From the NCBI GenBank assembly GCA_030834835.1, contig JAUQXD010001085.1, positions 1-5,138 on the forward strand: a stretch of 5,138 bases of DNA. The letters run 5' to 3'. Below the pieces are notes generated by a model. It searched no databases, was not told the origin of the DNA, and saw only the letters and a list, made by a program, of their open reading frames with translations. Below, one piece after another: positions 5,109-5,138 of the stretch; the stretch's first letter is position 1; the number at the start of each line of letters is the position of its first letter. The stretch is from Thermoflexales bacterium. GTDB lineage: Bacteria; Chloroflexota; Anaerolineae; Fen-1058. Both the position numbers and the translations under genes were made by a program.

Positions 5109-5138
5109 GCGATTTGTCCTTTCGTGAGTTGATCGAAG

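Overview
This window is about 5.1 kb of moderately GC-rich DNA, roughly 58-60% GC on sampled lines. All seven recognisable genes and one truncated gene lie on the minus strand, so transcription runs from high to low coordinates. Gene density is high, with several start/stop overlaps. No rRNA, tRNA, CRISPR array, transposase or phage gene is visible. The gene content is a class V alanine/serine-glyoxylate aminotransferase, an orphan ParA with a DUF4177-like partner, a DUF5678-like plus retropepsin-like pair, and a DrrA-like ABC exporter. This mix would suit a free-living, non-model bacterium. I favour Chloroflexota (Anaerolineae-like), but that rests on impressions of gene pairings and protein style, not on a marker gene.

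Layout in transcription order. (1) 5108-3933: PLP-dependent alanine-glyoxylate-type aminotransferase. (2) 3934-3870: a perfect 19-bp inverted repeat with a 27-nt loop. It begins inside the aminotransferase stop codon and is followed by a T run just before the next gene. It is a plausible terminator and possibly a copy of a dispersed palindromic element. (3) 3854-1954: a tight three-gene unit of ParA-type ATPase, small DUF4177-like protein (26-nt overlap with parA) and alpha/beta hydrolase (4 nt after the previous stop). (4) 1953-1875: intergenic region with an extended -10 promoter (TGGTATAAT), a 14-bp perfect palindrome and a strong AGGAGG ribosome site. (5) 1874-1115: a two-gene unit with an 11-nt overlap. 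It encodes a protein with a ribbon-helix-helix-like N-terminus joined to a DUF5678-like domain, then a retropepsin-like aspartic protease. (6) 1071 to the window edge: an ABC-2 type exporter, with an ATPase starting at GTG and the first 34 codons of its permease, again with an 11-nt overlap.

How the parts may work together. The ABC ATPase and permease form one exporter. The ParA and DUF4177-like proteins are probably translationally linked. With no ParB in view, they look more like an orphan ParA with a small adaptor than a classical chromosome-partition locus. The RHH/DUF5678-like and retropepsin-like proteins look like a regulated protease module. These two small-protein pairs are the most likely places for undescribed biology. 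A separate base-composition signal is a strong excess of GATC, and especially of the palindrome CGATCG (17 copies by hand count), across the whole window.
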